A stretch of DNA of 64,000 nucleotides from positions 169,839 through 233,838 of the forward strand of contig NZ_SMBY01000007.1 of the NCBI RefSeq assembly GCF_004342665.1. The letters are read 5' to 3'. Both the position numbers and the translations under genes were made by a program. This document shows positions 20,238 through 28,726 of this stretch, one piece after another. Source of the DNA: Samsonia erythrinae (GTDB lineage: Bacteria; Pseudomonadota; Gammaproteobacteria; Enterobacterales; Enterobacteriaceae). The notes below the pieces were generated by a model. That model ran no database searches. It worked only from the letters and a program-made list of their open reading frames with translations, and was not told where the DNA came from. Each line of letters begins with the position of its first letter. Position 1 is the first letter of the stretch.

Positions 20238-20606
20238 TCAAGATAAAAGTTGGCTATTATCCACAGCGGTGTCGCTGTCTGCGACGGATATTTGCACATT
20301 ACCGTTGATAACCTGAACCGCATAGGCGGAAACGGCGTTGGCGCTATCCTCCAGACAGGCGCCATCGCTGAGGCGAAAATGCTGTTTTTTCAACGGGCTT
20401 GCTACCCAAAGCTCCCCCTGATGTTCAGCCAATATTCCACGGCTTAATACGCTGGCCTGCGCGAACGGGTCGATGTTGCTGATGGCGTAGACCTGTTCAT
20501 CGTTACGTGGCCGGAATACCGCGATCTGTTGTTGCTCGACCAGCGCACAGACACCGGTGCCGGGCAGAATGTCGTCTAGCTTACATACGGTTGTCCACTG
20601 GCTCAT
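20238..20606 (-). CDS. nirD: Nitrite reductase (NADH) small subunit
   Basis: A 122-residue Rieske-fold protein (MSQWTTVCKLDDILPGTGVCALVEQQQIAVFR...). As in E. coli NirD, I do not see the CxH...CxxH pattern of true Rieske centres, so it is probably a non-cluster structural subunit of the cytoplasmic NADH-nitrite reductase. The start overlaps the nirB stop by four bases. Confidence 0.95.
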   Translation of the reverse strand: MSQWTTVCKLDDILPGTGVCALVEQQQIAVFRPRNDEQVYAISNIDPFAQASVLSRGILAEHQGELWVASPLKKQHFRLSDGACLEDSANAVSAYAVQVINGNVQISVADSDTAVDNSQLLS

Positions 20607-23155
20607 GCGTCTTGCCCCTCTGTTTCGATGTGTTTAACCGGAATGCGCTCGGCAGGGCGAGCCGGACGGTGTTGCTGACGCTCTCCGACCATTTGTACAT
20701 TCGGGTCACGCGCCGTGCTGTTGACAAAATGAGCAAAGCGCTTCCGCGCTTCCGGGGCGTCCAGCGTTGCCTGCCATTCACAAACATAGCTTTCTCTCAG
20801 TCGGGCCATATCGGCTTCGAGCTGATCGTTAATGCCCAGCTTGTCATTCACAATCACATTACGCAGATAATCGATCCCGCCTTCGAGATTCTCCAGCCAG
20901 ACCGACGTGCGCTGAAGCTTATCGGCCGTGCGGATGTAAAACATCATGAAGCGGTCGAGATAGCGGATTAACGTCTCACGATCGAGGTCGGCTTCCAGCA
21001 GGTCGGCATGGCGCGGCTTCATCCCGCCGTTACCGCAAACGTAGAGGTTCCAGCCTTTTTCGGTGGCGATAACCCCCACGTCTTTCCCCTGCGCTTCCGC
21101 ACATTCCCGCGTACAGCCGGAGACGCCGAATTTCATTTTGTGCGGGGTGCGAATGCCTTTGTAGCGGTTTTCCAGTTCAACGCCTAAGCCGACGCTGTCG
21201 CCAACGCCAAAGCGGCACCAGCTGCTGCCGACGCAGGTTTTTGCCATACGCAGCGCTTTGGCGTAAGCATGGCCCGTTTCAAACCCGGCTTCGATGAGCT
21301 GGGCCCAGACGTCAGGCAGATCGTCTTTCTGCACGCCAAACAGTGCCATGCGCTGAGAGCCGGTCATTTTGGTGTACAGATTATATTGTTTCGCGATACG
21401 GCCAATCGCGATCAGACCATCCGGCGTGATCTCGCCGCCTGCGGAACGTGGGATCACGGAGTAGGTGCCGTCTTTCTGGATATTGCCGAGGAAGTTATCG
21501 TTGGAATCCTGCAACGGCGTGTGCTGCGGTTTGAGGACGTATTCGTTCCAGCAGGAGGCTAACAGGGAAGCCACGGTGGGCTTACAGATTTCACAGCCGT
21601 AACCTGAACCATGTTTCTCCAGCAGTTGATCGAACGTTTTGATTTTTTCGATTTGAATCAGGTGGTACAGCTCCTGCCGGGAATAGGCAAAGTGCTCGCA
21701 CAGATGATGATTGACTTCAATCCCTTGTTTGCTGAGTTCCGCATTCAGTACTTGCGTAATCAACGGAATACAGCCGCCGCACCCGGTTCCGGCTTTGGTG
21801 GTTTCCTTAATGGCGGCAACGGTATGGCAGCCGCCGTTAATGGCTTTGATAATGTCGCCTTTGGAAACATCGAAGCAGGAGCAGATTTGCGCGCTTTCCG
21901 GCAAGGCATCAACGCCCAGCCCCGGTTTCGCGCTGCCGGCTGTCGAGGGAAGAATCATCGCTTCGGGGGCGTCCGGCAGCGGGATTTTGTTCAGCATGAA
22001 TTGCAACAGGTTGCCGTAATCCCGCGTGTCACCGACCAGAACGGCGCCGAGCAGCGTTTTATTGTCGGCGCTGACGATCAGACGCTTATAGGTTTCTTTG
22101 TTTTCATCCAGCCACATATAGCTGCGCGCGCCCGGCGTATGGCCGTGCGCATCGCCGATGCCGCCAACATCGACGCCCATCAGCTTGAGTTTGGCGCTCA
22201 GGTCGGCGCCCTGAAAGCGATTTTCATGCCCCAACAGGTGGTCAACGGCGACCTGCGCCATCTTATAACCGGGCGCGACCAGACCAAACGGCCTGCCATG
22301 CCAGGCGGCGCATTCGCCAATGGCGTAGACATCGGGGTCGGAAGTTTGGCACCAGTCATTAATCGCGATACCGCCGCGTGGGCCGATCTCCAGCGCACAC
22401 TGACGCGCCAGCTTGTCCTGCGCGCGGATACCGGTAGAGAACACGATAAAATCGACTTCAAGCGTACTGCCATCGGCGAACACCATCGTCTTGCGGCTTT
22501 CCAGACCGGCATGTTGAATAGCCTGCGTGTTCTTGCTGGTGTGCACACGCACACCCATGTTTTCAATCTTACGCCGCAGTAGCGCACCGCCTTGCGCATC
22601 AAGCTGTTCGGCCATCAGCACCGGCGCGAATTCAATGACGTGCGTTTCCACGCCAAGGTGTTTCAGCGCCCCGGCGGCTTCCAGTCCTAACAGACCGCCG
22701 CCAATGACCGCACCGCGCTTGCTACGACGTGCGCAGTTTTCGATGGCATTCAAATCCTCAATGGTGCGGTAAACGAAACAGTCCTGCCCGTTTGATCCTT
22801 TGATTTCGGGGATCCAGGGGTAGGAACCCGTTGCCATGATGAGCTTGTCGTAATACAGGGTACGACCGGAATTGGAATAAATGGCTTTTTCACTGCGGTT
22901 GATGGTGATAGCGCGTTCGCCTAACAGAACGTTGACGCCATTTTTTTCGTAATAGCCTTCTCGTACCAGAGAGAGTTCTTCTACCGTGTGGTGGGAGAAG
23001 TAAGAGGAGAGGTGGACGCGGTCGTAGGCGACGCGGGGCTCTTCACAAAAAACGGTAATCTCAAAGGTGGATGGGGGGGCCTTATCCAACAGCTCTTCGA
23101 TAAAACGGTGGCCGACCATCCCGTTACCGATAACAGCGAGTCTGACTTTGTTCAT
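20603..23155 (-). CDS. nirB: Nitrite reductase (NADH) large subunit
   Basis: An 850-residue flavo-iron-sulfur-siroheme protein reducing nitrite to ammonium with NADH. The N-terminal FAD/NAD domain begins VRLAVIGNGMVGHRFIEEL; a second Rossmann site is GAVIGGGLLGLEAAGALK. A BFD-type 2Fe-2S domain follows (CSCFDVSKGD...GTGCGGCIP), then the siroheme/4Fe-4S ligands TCVGSSWCRFG and SGCTRECAEAQG. It heads nirB-nirD-cysG and has an FNR box and a NarL/NarP site upstream. Confidence 0.98.
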   Translation of the reverse strand: MNKVRLAVIGNGMVGHRFIEELLDKAPPSTFEITVFCEEPRVAYDRVHLSSYFSHHTVEELSLVREGYYEKNGVNVLLGERAITINRSEKAIYSNSGRTLYYDKLIMATGSYPWIPEIKGSNGQDCFVYRTIEDLNAIENCARRSKRGAVIGGGLLGLEAAGALKHLGVETHVIEFAPVLMAEQLDAQGGALLRRKIENMGVRVHTSKNTQAIQHAGLESRKTMVFADGSTLEVDFIVFSTGIRAQDKLARQCALEIGPRGGIAINDWCQTSDPDVYAIGECAAWHGRPFGLVAPGYKMAQVAVDHLLGHENRFQGADLSAKLKLMGVDVGGIGDAHGHTPGARSYMWLDENKETYKRLIVSADNKTLLGAVLVGDTRDYGNLLQFMLNKIPLPDAPEAMILPSTAGSAKPGLGVDALPESAQICSCFDVSKGDIIKAINGGCHTVAAIKETTKAGTGCGGCIPLITQVLNAELSKQGIEVNHHLCEHFAYSRQELYHLIQIEKIKTFDQLLEKHGSGYGCEICKPTVASLLASCWNEYVLKPQHTPLQDSNDNFLGNIQKDGTYSVIPRSAGGEITPDGLIAIGRIAKQYNLYTKMTGSQRMALFGVQKDDLPDVWAQLIEAGFETGHAYAKALRMAKTCVGSSWCRFGVGDSVGLGVELENRYKGIRTPHKMKFGVSGCTRECAEAQGKDVGVIATEKGWNLYVCGNGGMKPRHADLLEADLDRETLIRYLDRFMMFYIRTADKLQRTSVWLENLEGGIDYLRNVIVNDKLGINDQLEADMARLRESYVCEWQATLDAPEARKRFAHFVNSTARDPNVQMVGERQQHRPARPAERIPVKHIETEGQDA

Positions 23156-23212
23156 TTTTGCCTCAAAATTGCATCTTCTGAGGCTACCTTATCGTGCTAC
23201 AGAGCGCGTTTG

Positions 23213-23226
23213 TTGATGTACATCAA
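23213..23226 (-). promoter_or_regulatory. FNR box of the nirB promoter
   Basis: Perfect palindrome TTGATGTACATCAA, matching the FNR consensus TTGAT-N4-ATCAA exactly. Its centre (23219.5) is 64 bases before the nirB start. With the usual -41.5 spacing the start point would fall near 23178 and the -10 region around the minus-strand GATAAG/AAGGTA stretch. This predicts anaerobic activation. Confidence 0.85.
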
Positions 23227-23239
23227 ATTGTCTTTTATA

Positions 23240-23255
23240 TACCCATTAGGGAGTA
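23240..23255 (-). promoter_or_regulatory. NarL/NarP 7-2-7 site at nirB
   Basis: Two heptamers TACCCAT (23240-23246) and GGGAGTA (23249-23255), head-to-head with two bases between them. The first fits TACYNMT fully; the second (TACTCCC on the other strand) differs at its last base. The centre, 23247.5, is exactly 28 bases upstream of the FNR-box centre, which is the -69.5/-41.5 arrangement known from E. coli nirB. This predicts nitrate/nitrite induction. Confidence 0.75.
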
Positions 23256-23479
23256 TATATATGATTTTGCTTACTTTTTATTAAGTGCTGGTTTTTGTTA
23301 AGGTTTTGAGTATGTGAAAAATAAGACCTATAGCACGCTTTTGTTCAGACGCTGAGATGAGGTCATGGCAAATCGGCTATCAGACTAACAATTCTCCCGG
23401 GCGATTTTCTGCCCGTAAACAGGGACAAAAATAAAACTTAGTGATTATCCCTTTATTTAATAAGGATATCGGATTTTCT

Positions 23480-23495
23480 GGTGATAATGCTCACA
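23480..23495 (+). promoter_or_regulatory. CRP-like site upstream of the enolase/ABC operon
   Basis: GGTGA-TAATGC-TCACA matches TGTGA-N6-TCACA at 9 of 10 positions. It lies about 300 bases before the enolase-family start, further than typical for direct activation, so the promoter may be well upstream of the gene. Catabolite control fits a catabolic transporter operon. Confidence 0.5.
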
Positions 23496-23501
23496 GATTT
23501 A

Positions 23502-23515
23502 TGTGCAGTTGCACA
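23502..23515. promoter_or_regulatory. Perfect 14-base palindrome, candidate operator
   Basis: TGTGCA-GT-TGCACA, seven bases downstream of the CRP-like site. The half-site spacing excludes CRP itself. It could bind a local repressor of the downstream operon or a nir regulator; no regulator gene is adjacent. Confidence 0.35.
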
Positions 23516-23788
23516 GTTATCCACGACATAATTTCTTCATATGAAAGTAATTGCCTAATGACTAACGTCGAAACAACCTTAATAATTAAAAATAAAACGG
23601 TATTTTTCTAAAATTAACACATGATTTCTTTTTGTGATGACGATCGCCTTATCGGGTCGAACCAGAAGGATTCCGGTGCTTTTAACGACCCCTCTCACCA
23701 TAATCAGTGGCGTTATTCTTTAATTAGAGTGGCCTATATTCGCAAATCTTGTACATGAGTTGTGTTAAACATCAAGGCAGGTAACAAC

Positions 23789-24943
23789 GTGAAAATTGAA
23801 TCAATTGATGTCACCGTCTTCACTTATCCCACGCGTCGGGTTTCCGACAGTGCGGGTCATTCACACCCGGGTCCCGAAAATCAGGCCAGGATGGCGCTGC
23901 TGACCATCACGGCTGATGATGGTCAGCAAGGTTACGCTTTCGCTCCGCCGGAAGTGATTCGTCCTCATATCGTTAATGCTTTCTTTCGCAAAGTGTTGAT
24001 CGGGCAAAACCCGTTCGACCGCGAGCGCTTATGGCAGGATTTGGTGCACTGGCAGCGTGGTAGCGCCAATCAACTGACCGACCGTGCGCTGTCGATTGTG
24101 GAATCCGCACTGTGGGATCTGCAAGGCCGTGCGCTGAATATGCCGGTGCACAAACTGCTGGGCGGCTATCGTGAAAAAGTGCCGGCTTACGGCAGCACCA
24201 TGTGCGGCGATGAGCTGGAGGGGGGATTATCGACGCCGGAAGAGTACGGCCAGTTTGCAGAAAAGCTGGTCGCGCGCGGCTATAAAGCCATCAAGCTGCA
24301 CACCTGGATGCCCCCGGTGTCGTTCGCGCCCAGCCCGAAGATGGACGTGAAAGCCTGCGCGGCGGTGCGTGAAGCGGTCGGCCCGGATATCTGTCTGATG
24401 CTGGATGGTTACCACTGGTACAGCCGCAGCGACGCGTTATACATCGGTCGTGAATTGCAAAAGCTTGATTTCACCTGGTTTGAAGAGCCGATGGAAGAGC
24501 AGAGCATGGCGTCCTATAGCTGGCTGACCAAGAGCCTGGATATCGATGTCATCGGGCCGGAGAGCTTGTCTGGGAAATATTTCAGCCGCGCCGACTGGGT
24601 TAAAGAAGGCGCATGCGACATTTTACGCGCGGGCGTGCAGGGCGTAGGCGGTCTCTGGCCGTGTCTGAAGGTCGCCAGTCTGGCGGAATCCTTCGGTATG
24701 GATTGCGAAATTCATGGCAACGGTGCGCCGAACCTCAACGTCGTTGGGGCGATCAAAAACTGCCGCTGGTATGAACGTGGTCTGCTGCATCCGTTCCTCA
24801 ATTATGACGAACCTGCCGCCTACCTGAATTCGATTGTCGATCCGATGGATGACGAGGGCTTTGTGCATCTGCCGCAACGTCCGGGACTGGGAGAAGATAT
24901 CAATTTTGACTGGATTGAGGAGCATACCCTGAGTAAAGAATAA
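23789..24943 (+). CDS. Mandelate-racemase-type enolase-superfamily enzyme, substrate unknown
   Basis: A 384-residue enolase-superfamily protein. The barrel shows KxH at the second strand (YKAIKLHTW), metal ligands Asp in LMLDGYHW, Glu in WFEEPMEE and Glu in VIGPES, and a general acid/base His in CEIHGNGAPN. Where most mandelate-racemase relatives have the Asp of a His-Asp dyad (PDxxxxGG) this protein has Gly (RAGVQGVGG). It is probably an acid-sugar dehydratase or a racemase, but I cannot assign the substrate. GTG 23789 is chosen because AGGCAGG (23775-23781) precedes it by seven bases; the frame is open upstream to 23762. First gene of a transporter operon. Confidence 0.85.
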   Translation: MKIESIDVTVFTYPTRRVSDSAGHSHPGPENQARMALLTITADDGQQGYAFAPPEVIRPHIVNAFFRKVLIGQNPFDRERLWQDLVHWQRGSANQLTDRALSIVESALWDLQGRALNMPVHKLLGGYREKVPAYGSTMCGDELEGGLSTPEEYGQFAEKLVARGYKAIKLHTWMPPVSFAPSPKMDVKACAAVREAVGPDICLMLDGYHWYSRSDALYIGRELQKLDFTWFEEPMEEQSMASYSWLTKSLDIDVIGPESLSGKYFSRADWVKEGACDILRAGVQGVGGLWPCLKVASLAESFGMDCEIHGNGAPNLNVVGAIKNCRWYERGLLHPFLNYDEPAAYLNSIVDPMDDEGFVHLPQRPGLGEDINFDWIEEHTLSKE

Positions 24944-25025
24944 CCGTTTGTTCGATCTGACAGATAGCCTTACCTAAAAAATAAAAAGTTGTCGTCTTCC
25001 ATGCTTCCACACCTGGAGAAGAATA

Positions 25026-26636
25026 ATGAAAGCACGAGCAATACTTCGTACCCTGCTGTTAGGTTCACTCTGCATGGCCGCAACGCCGGCCATTCTATCG
25101 GCAAAAACGCCTGACGATCAGCTGATCGTCGGGATGAACATGAACAATATGCTCTCACTCGATCCGGCCGCCATGACCGGTAATGAAGTGGTGGGCATTA
25201 TCGTCAACCTCTATGACTCGCTGGTGGTACTGGATCCGGCGAACCTGAGCAACATTCTGCCCTCTGTGGCGAAAAGCTGGAGCGTCAGCGATGACGGGAA
25301 AATCATCACGTTCAATCTGGTGGACAACGCCAGATTCCATTCCGGCAACCCCGTGACGGCGCAGGATTTCGCCTGGTCGATGAAGCGTCTTCTTAATCTC
25401 AACATGGCACAGGCCACCACGTGGAAATCCTACGGCTTTACCGCGGAAAACGTGGAGAAAATGATCCGCGCCAAAGACGCCCACACCGTGGAAATCGAAC
25501 TGCCGAAACCGAACGATCCCAAACTGGTGATCTACTCGCTGGCCACGCTGGGCAGCGGCTCGGTGCTGGATAGCAAAACGGTGATGAAGCACGAGAAAAA
25601 CGGCGACTGGGGTAACGGCTGGCTGACCACCAATGAAGCCGGTTCCGGCCCGTTCAAGCTGGACGTGTGGCAGGCGAAAGATGTGCTGCGCATCAGCAAG
25701 GTGGAGAACTATTGGCAGGGTGAGGCGAAAATGCGGCGCGTGATTTTCCGCCACATGACCGAATCACAGGCGCTGCGGTTGATGATTGAAAAAGGCGATA
25801 TTGATGTGGCATCCGGGATGTCGGTGCCGGATATCAATGCGCTGAAAAAAGACAACAACGTTGTGGTTGATGAGGTGAAAAAAGGCACGCTGTACTACGT
25901 GGCGATGAGCCTGAAAAATGAGTTTTTCGCCAAACCGAAAGTGCGCGAGGCGGTTCGCTACCTGATTGATTACGACGGCATCAACAAGACGGTGATGCCG
26001 GGCTATGGCTTTTATCATCAGCGTCCGATTCAGGCAGGGATGGACGCGACGCTGCCCAATCCCGGCTACGCGCTGGACGTGCCGCGCGCCAAGGCGCTGC
26101 TGGCCGAAGCGGGCTACCCGAATGGCTTTGAAACCACGCTGCGCGTGCTGTCCGACCAGCCGTTCCTGAATCTGGCGACATCGGTACAGTCCACACTGGC
26201 ACAGGCGGGCATCAAAGCCAAAATCATCTCCGGCACCGGTAATCAGGTTTATGGCGCCATGCGCGATCGTAAATTCGATATGCTGGTTGGCCGCGGCGGC
26301 GGCGGCGTCGACCCGCATCCTCACTCCAGCCTGCGTTCTGTTGCCTATAACCCGGATAACAGCGACGAAGCCAGACTGACCAACTTTCAGGGCTGGCGCA
26401 CGTCTTTCTACGATAAGCCGCTCAACGACATGATCGATCGGGCGCTGTTGGAAAAAGACCCTCAGAAACAGAAGCAGATGTATATCGACGTACAGGATCG
26501 TTATGACGCGCTGTTCCCGGCCATTATTCCGGTGTCGCAGATGATCGATTCTGTGGTGTTGCGTAAGGACGTCAAAGGCTATGTGCCACATCCGTCCTCT
26601 ACGACGCATCTGCGCGAGGTGTATAAGCAGCGCTAG
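25026..26636 (+). CDS. ABC transporter periplasmic solute-binding protein, family 5
   Basis: A 536-residue secreted protein with a signal peptide (MKARAILRTLLLGSLCMAATPAILSA, cleavage near residue 26). The DppA/OppA-type (SBP_bac_5) fold is visible as LSLDPAAMTGNEVVGIIVNLYDSLV, PSVAKSWSVSDDGKIITFNLVDNARFHSGNPVTAQDFAWSMKRLL and a C-terminal LLAEAGYPNGFETTL. The ligand cannot be deduced; this family carries peptides, nickel-chelates, opines and oligosaccharides. It starts 82 bases after the enolase gene with GGAGAAGA before ATG. Confidence 0.9.
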   Translation: MKARAILRTLLLGSLCMAATPAILSAKTPDDQLIVGMNMNNMLSLDPAAMTGNEVVGIIVNLYDSLVVLDPANLSNILPSVAKSWSVSDDGKIITFNLVDNARFHSGNPVTAQDFAWSMKRLLNLNMAQATTWKSYGFTAENVEKMIRAKDAHTVEIELPKPNDPKLVIYSLATLGSGSVLDSKTVMKHEKNGDWGNGWLTTNEAGSGPFKLDVWQAKDVLRISKVENYWQGEAKMRRVIFRHMTESQALRLMIEKGDIDVASGMSVPDINALKKDNNVVVDEVKKGTLYYVAMSLKNEFFAKPKVREAVRYLIDYDGINKTVMPGYGFYHQRPIQAGMDATLPNPGYALDVPRAKALLAEAGYPNGFETTLRVLSDQPFLNLATSVQSTLAQAGIKAKIISGTGNQVYGAMRDRKFDMLVGRGGGGVDPHPHSSLRSVAYNPDNSDEARLTNFQGWRTSFYDKPLNDMIDRALLEKDPQKQKQMYIDVQDRYDALFPAIIPVSQMIDSVVLRKDVKGYVPHPSSTTHLREVYKQR

Positions 26637-26765
26637 TTTTCCACGTTTAACCGGATGATGCGCCGGCTTGCTACCGGTGCGTTATCCCGATCGGAATGTC
26701 AAAAAGAGATGACCGCGTGAGTGGCGTTTTGCTGTCGCCGTTAGCCGGACATCGGGAGAAAGAAC

Positions 26766-27806
26766 ATGGTTTTCTCTGATTGGATTATGCCGGGTGGTGT
26801 ACTGCGTCGGTTGGCAAAACGTCTGTTGCAGGTGGTCGTCACACTGTTCGGGTTATTAATCCTGACCTTCGTGATTGGCCGCGTGATGCCAATCGATCCG
26901 GTTCTGGCTATCGTCGGACAGGATGCTGACCAAAGTACCTATCAGCAGGTTTACCAACAGTTGGGGTTGGATAAGCCGTTGTATGTACAGTTCTTCATTT
27001 ATTTCAGCTCGCTCATGAATGGCGATTTGGGCAATGCGCTTTTGACCGGGCGACCGGTTATGGATGACATTATTCGCGTTTTCCCGGCAACCGTCGAACT
27101 GGCGACGATGGCGATTATCGTCGGCGCCGGTCTTGGCGTGCCGCTTGGCGTGCTGGCGGCGGCGCGGCGCGGTAAGTGGGCGGACTATGTCGTGCGGTTT
27201 ATCAGTCTGGCCGGTTATTCCACGCCGATATTCTGGGTGGGGATGATGGGACTGCTGGTGTTCTACGCCTGGCTGAACTGGGTCGGGGGGGCCGGACGGG
27301 TCGACATGGCCTATGACGGTCTGGTGGAAAGCCGTACCGGTTTGCTGTTACTGGATTCCATGCTGGCGGGGGAGTGGGACGTATTCCGCAGCGCGCTGAA
27401 TCATCTGGTGCTGCCGGCCACGATCCTTGGCTTTCACTCGCTGGCCTATATCAGCCGCATGACGCGCAGCTTTATGCTGGCACAGCTATCACAGGAGTAC
27501 ATCATTACCGCGCGGGTGAAAGGGCTGTCCGAGTTCCGTGTTGTCTGGGCGCACGCGTTTCGCAATATTCTGGTTCAACTGCTGACGGTGGTCGCGCTGG
27601 CGTATGGCTCGCTGCTGGAAGGGGCGGTGCTGATCGAAACGGTTTTCTCATGGCCGGGATTTGGTTCTTATCTGACCGGGAGCCTGCTGTTGGGGGATAT
27701 GAACGCGGTGATGGGATGCGTGCTGCTGGTCGGGTTGATCTTCGTGACGCTTAACCTGCTGTCGGACATGTTGTATCAAATCTTTGATCCGAGGACGAAC
27801 GCATGA
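26766..27806 (+). CDS. ABC transporter permease, DppB/OppB type
   Basis: A 346-residue inner-membrane permease with an N-terminal helix (LAKRLLQVVVTLFGLLILTFVIG) and the DppB-like GDLGNALLTGRPVMDDI segment. The EAA loop region reads YIITARVKGLSEFRVVWAHAFRNIL, the contact site for the ATPases. It lies 129 bases after the binding-protein gene and overlaps the next permease by four bases. Confidence 0.92.
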   Translation: MVFSDWIMPGGVLRRLAKRLLQVVVTLFGLLILTFVIGRVMPIDPVLAIVGQDADQSTYQQVYQQLGLDKPLYVQFFIYFSSLMNGDLGNALLTGRPVMDDIIRVFPATVELATMAIIVGAGLGVPLGVLAAARRGKWADYVVRFISLAGYSTPIFWVGMMGLLVFYAWLNWVGGAGRVDMAYDGLVESRTGLLLLDSMLAGEWDVFRSALNHLVLPATILGFHSLAYISRMTRSFMLAQLSQEYIITARVKGLSEFRVVWAHAFRNILVQLLTVVALAYGSLLEGAVLIETVFSWPGFGSYLTGSLLLGDMNAVMGCVLLVGLIFVTLNLLSDMLYQIFDPRTNA

Positions 27807-28726
27807 ATATTTCCTCTGAGCCGCCGGTCATTCGTCAACCGGTAATGCGGACTTCGCCGGAAAAACGCGTGAGCCGCCTGCGACAGCTCGGGGCGCGTAT
27901 CGGCGGATTCCTGTTGATGATGCTGCGCAATCCGCTGACCGCGATAGGGGCTGGGATTGTACTGATGTTAATGCTGGTCGCCATTTTCGCGCCGTGGATC
28001 GCGACGCACGATCCGTTGGCGCAGGATTTGGCCAACGCGTTACAGGCGCCGAGTGCCGCACACTATTTTGGCACCGATGAATTCGGGCGCGATGTATTTA
28101 GCCGGCTGGTTTATGGCTCACGCATCACGCTGTATATCGTCGCGCTGGTGTCGGTGACCGTGGGGCCTATCGGGCTTCTTCTGGGCGTGGTGGCGGGGTA
28201 TTTCGGCGGCATCGTCGACACTATCCTGATGCGTATCACCGATATTTTCATCTCCTTCCCCAGTCTGGTTTTGGCGCTGGCGTTCGTTGCCGCGCTCGGT
28301 CCCGGTCTGGAACATGTGGTGATCGCGATTACGCTGACGGCCTGGCCGCCCATTGCGCGTCTGGCCAGGGCGGAGACGCTGTCGCTGCGCCACGCGGATT
28401 TTGTTTCCGCCGTGAAGCTGCAAGGCGCGTCGTCTATCCGCATCCTGCTGCACCACATCGTGCCGCTGTGTCTGCCGTCGGTGATTATCCGTATCACCAT
28501 GAATATGGCGGGCATCATTCTGACGGCGGCGGGACTGGGCTTTCTGGGGTTAGGCGCGCAGCCGCCCGATCCTGAATGGGGCGCGATGATCTCTGCGGGT
28601 CGTCGTTACATGATGGAGTGCTGGTGGTTAGTCACTCTTCCGGGGCTGGCGATTTTAATTAACAGCCTGGCGTTCAACTTCCTAGGAGATGGCCTACGTG
28701 ACATCCTCGATCCCAGAACTGAATAA
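27803..28726 (+). CDS. ABC transporter permease, DppC/OppC type
   Basis: A 307-residue permease with the DppC-type N-terminus (first helix about residues 32-60), the HYFGTDEFGRDVFSRLVYGSRITLYI motif, and an EAA loop HADFVSAVKLQGASSIRILLHHIVP. It forms the heterodimeric channel with the preceding gene, from which it starts by a 4-base ATGA overlap. Its 3' end overlaps the first ATPase gene. Confidence 0.92.
   Translation: MNISSEPPVIRQPVMRTSPEKRVSRLRQLGARIGGFLLMMLRNPLTAIGAGIVLMLMLVAIFAPWIATHDPLAQDLANALQAPSAAHYFGTDEFGRDVFSRLVYGSRITLYIVALVSVTVGPIGLLLGVVAGYFGGIVDTILMRITDIFISFPSLVLALAFVAALGPGLEHVVIAITLTAWPPIARLARAETLSLRHADFVSAVKLQGASSIRILLHHIVPLCLPSVIIRITMNMAGIILTAAGLGFLGLGAQPPDPEWGAMISAGRRYMMECWWLVTLPGLAILINSLAFNFLGDGLRDILDPRTE

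Larger units (their letters stand above)
23256..23788. other. Divergent regulatory region nirB / enolase-ABC operon
   Basis: 533 bases without a gene, beyond the nirB activator sites and strongly AT-rich. It contains a CRP-like site, a 14-base palindrome, a DnaA-box-like TTATCCACG (23517-23525) and an AT-rich inverted repeat AAAAATA-N6-TATTTTT (23588-23607). The last partly resembles a KdgR operator (AATAAAAC-N3-ATTTT). I cannot place the downstream promoter with confidence; TATATT at 23737-23742 is a possible -10. Confidence 0.4.

Noticed and set aside
23517..23525. DnaA-box-like TTATCCACG
   Set aside because: A single near-match with no companion boxes, AT-rich unwinding element or replication gene; expected by chance.
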